64,000 bases of DNA from Rhizobacter terrae (GTDB lineage: Bacteria; Pseudomonadota; Gammaproteobacteria; Burkholderiales; Burkholderiaceae_C): the NCBI RefSeq assembly GCF_003852895.1, contig NZ_QUSW01000011.1, positions 62,001 to 126,000 on the forward strand, in the 5' to 3' direction. Shown one piece after another: positions 62,749 to 64,000 of the stretch. The notes under the pieces are model-generated. The model was not told the DNA's origin. It worked only from the letters and a program-made list of their open reading frames with translations, and did not search any database. The position numbers and the translations under genes are program-made. Each line of letters begins with the position of its first letter. The stretch's first letter is position 1.

Positions 62749-63621
62749 ATGCGCATCCGCTACATCGAGATCTTCTACGCGGTGATGCAGTCTGGCACCG
62801 TGAAGGGCGCGGCGCAGATGCTGCACATCACGCAGCCTGCGGCCACCCGGCTGCTGCAACAGGCCGAAGCGCACGTGGGCGTGCCGCTGTTCCAGCGCCT
62901 GCGCGGCCGGCTCGTGCCCACGGCGGAAGCTCACCAGCTCTTCCCCGAGGTCGAGCAGCTGTACCTCAAGCTCGACACCGTGCGCCGCATGGCGGCCAAC
63001 CTGGGGCAGGACTCCGACTCGCTGCTGCGCGTGCTGTGCGTGCCCGGCCTCGCGCTCGAAGCGCTGCCCGGCGCGCTGCAGCGCTGGAGCCGCAAGCACG
63101 CGAAGGCGCGCCTGTCCCTGCGCACCCTGCATTCGCGGCAGATCGCCGACAGCCTGGCGCTGCGCGAAGCCGAAGTGGGCTTTGCCTTCGAGCCTTCCGC
63201 GCATCCCGCCTTGCTCAACCAGGCGATCGGGCATGGCCGCATCGTGTGCGTCGGCGCGGACCTCAAGGGCAGCGAAGTGCCGCTGGACGCACTGGCCAAG
63301 CATCCGCTGGTGGACCTCGACCCCGCCGATCCGCTGGGCCGCCTGCTGCATTCCGCCTTCATGGCGCACGGCATCGAGCCGAAGTCGCGCATCCTCGCGC
63401 ACAGCTACCACGCGGCCGTCGAGCTCGCGGCGCACGGCTTTGGCTGGGCGGTGCTGGACAACGTCACGGCCGACTACGCCAGCCGCCATCCGCAGCTGAA
63501 GGTGCTGCCGCTGGTGCCCGAGATTCCCGTGACCGTGTATGCGCTGCGCCCACGCGACCTGCCCGCCAGCGCCGCGGTGGACGACCTGATCGCGCAGATG
63601 CAGAAGGTGCTGCAGCGCTGA
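62749..63621 (+). CDS. LysR-family transcriptional regulator
   Basis: A 290-residue LysR protein. The helix-turn-helix is in the first 60 residues (MQSGTVKGAAQMLHITQPAA, with TRLLQQAEAHVGVPLFQRLRG). The ligand domain has LRTLHSRQIADSLALREAEV and VELAAHGFGWAVLDNVTADY, similar to regulators of amino-acid or opine use. It converges on an amino-acid-binding protein gene with 6 bases between. Its target and ligand are unknown; the neighbouring transporter is a candidate. Confidence 0.88.
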   Translation: MRIRYIEIFYAVMQSGTVKGAAQMLHITQPAATRLLQQAEAHVGVPLFQRLRGRLVPTAEAHQLFPEVEQLYLKLDTVRRMAANLGQDSDSLLRVLCVPGLALEALPGALQRWSRKHAKARLSLRTLHSRQIADSLALREAEVGFAFEPSAHPALLNQAIGHGRIVCVGADLKGSEVPLDALAKHPLVDLDPADPLGRLLHSAFMAHGIEPKSRILAHSYHAAVELAAHGFGWAVLDNVTADYASRHPQLKVLPLVPEIPVTVYALRPRDLPASAAVDDLIAQMQKVLQR

Positions 63622-63627
63622 GGCGGC

Positions 63628-64000
63628 TCAGTTCGGCACGAAGTCCGTCGGGTACTTCAACGAGTCCGACAGCAGATGCGGCATGCGCATGTCCAGGTTG
63701 ATGCCCTTGGGCGGGATCGGCTGCGTGAACCAGCGCCGGTACATCTGCTGCAGTTCTCCGCTGGCGATCAGCCGGCGCATCTCGGTGTCGATGAGCTTCT
63801 TCAGCGCTGCGTCGCCTCGCGCGAAGGCGATGGCATAGGGCTCGATGGTCATCGGCTTGCCGATGACCTTGAGCGCCGACGGATCCGTTGCGCTGGCCCG
63901 CAGGCCGTACAGCAGCACGTCGTCCATCGCGAACCCATCGACCTGGCCGGACTGCACCCAGGCCACGCCCTCGGCATGGTCGCGCGACGGCACGATCTTC
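63628..64000 (-). CDS. Amino-acid ABC transporter binding protein, C-terminal part
   Basis: The last 123 codons of a gene that continues beyond the right edge. QVDGFAMDDVLLYGLRASAT, IGKPMTIEPYAIAFARGD and FTQPIPPKGINLDM closely resemble the binding protein at 55968-56891; the ending SLKYPTDFVPN matches its WKYPTDQVPY. It is therefore a paralogous periplasmic binding protein for an acidic or polar amino acid. The start and any associated permeases are outside the window. Confidence 0.88.
   Translation of the reverse strand, partial: KIVPSRDHAEGVAWVQSGQVDGFAMDDVLLYGLRASATDPSALKVIGKPMTIEPYAIAFARGDAALKKLIDTEMRRLIASGELQQMYRRWFTQPIPPKGINLDMRMPHLLSDSLKYPTDFVPN

Overview
The window is GC-rich, densely coded bacterial DNA that reads as a chromosomal segment of a betaproteobacterium of the order Burkholderiales, most likely Comamonadaceae-like. 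The grounds are gene families and gene order: a BenE/SHMT/MocR cluster, an aspartase next to a glutamate/aspartate ABC transporter, a beta-oxidation operon with a TetR gene, and PEP-CTERM proteins. The genus cannot be fixed from this sequence alone. I see no rRNA, tRNA, CRISPR array, insertion sequence or prophage. Both ends cut genes: the 5' end of an S-(hydroxymethyl)glutathione dehydrogenase gene on the left and the 3' end of an amino-acid-binding protein gene on the right.

Layout. Positions 1-5217 hold small units: frmA end, an MDR-family reductase with a divergent LysR regulator, a branched-chain-type binding protein, a MipA/OmpV outer-membrane protein, a MazG-like hydrolase and an orphan small ORF. 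Positions 5389-12535 hold a co-oriented set (SHMT, BenE-type permease, FAD amine/amino-acid oxidoreductase, RidA, Zn-ribbon threonine-synthase-like enzyme) divergent from a MocR regulator. It looks like a catabolic route for an amino acid, perhaps a beta-hydroxy amino acid. Positions 12540-23587 hold a PEP-CTERM protein and a beta-glucoside/oligosaccharide locus: LacI regulator, ABC importer, cytoplasmic GH1, and a divergent GH3 lipoprotein. Two LacI-type operators lie between the GH1 and GH3 genes.

Positions 23747-32511 are mixed: a CHASE3-like/GGDEF cyclase, a MocR regulator with a divergent PPOX-fold flavoprotein, an enoyl-CoA hydratase, a flavin reductase, a class A penicillin-binding protein, an SDR and a second PEP-CTERM protein. 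Positions 32524-38496 encode one 1990-residue protein with two alpha/beta-hydrolase (lipase-like) domains, a CHAT caspase-like protease domain and a helical C-terminal region. This is the most unusual object here. A non-coding stretch with a long inverted repeat follows, then a glycine-zipper lipoprotein and an HNH nuclease.

Positions 40339-50334 form a fatty-acid degradation operon: TetR, acyl-CoA dehydrogenase, DUF2147, fused hydroxyacyl-CoA dehydrogenase/enoyl-CoA hydratase, thiolase, alpha/beta hydrolase, enoyl-CoA hydratase, SGNH esterase, SDR. A phosphoribosyltransferase, an acyl-CoA thioesterase and an Atm1-type ABC exporter come next. Positions 53370-60176 hold a LysR gene, aspartase and a glutamate/aspartate ABC transporter with two binding proteins in tandem. 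These would take up acidic amino acids and convert aspartate to fumarate. The right end has a VOC protein, SRPBCC and SnoaL-like proteins, dihydroorotase, a LysR regulator and a third binding-protein paralogue.
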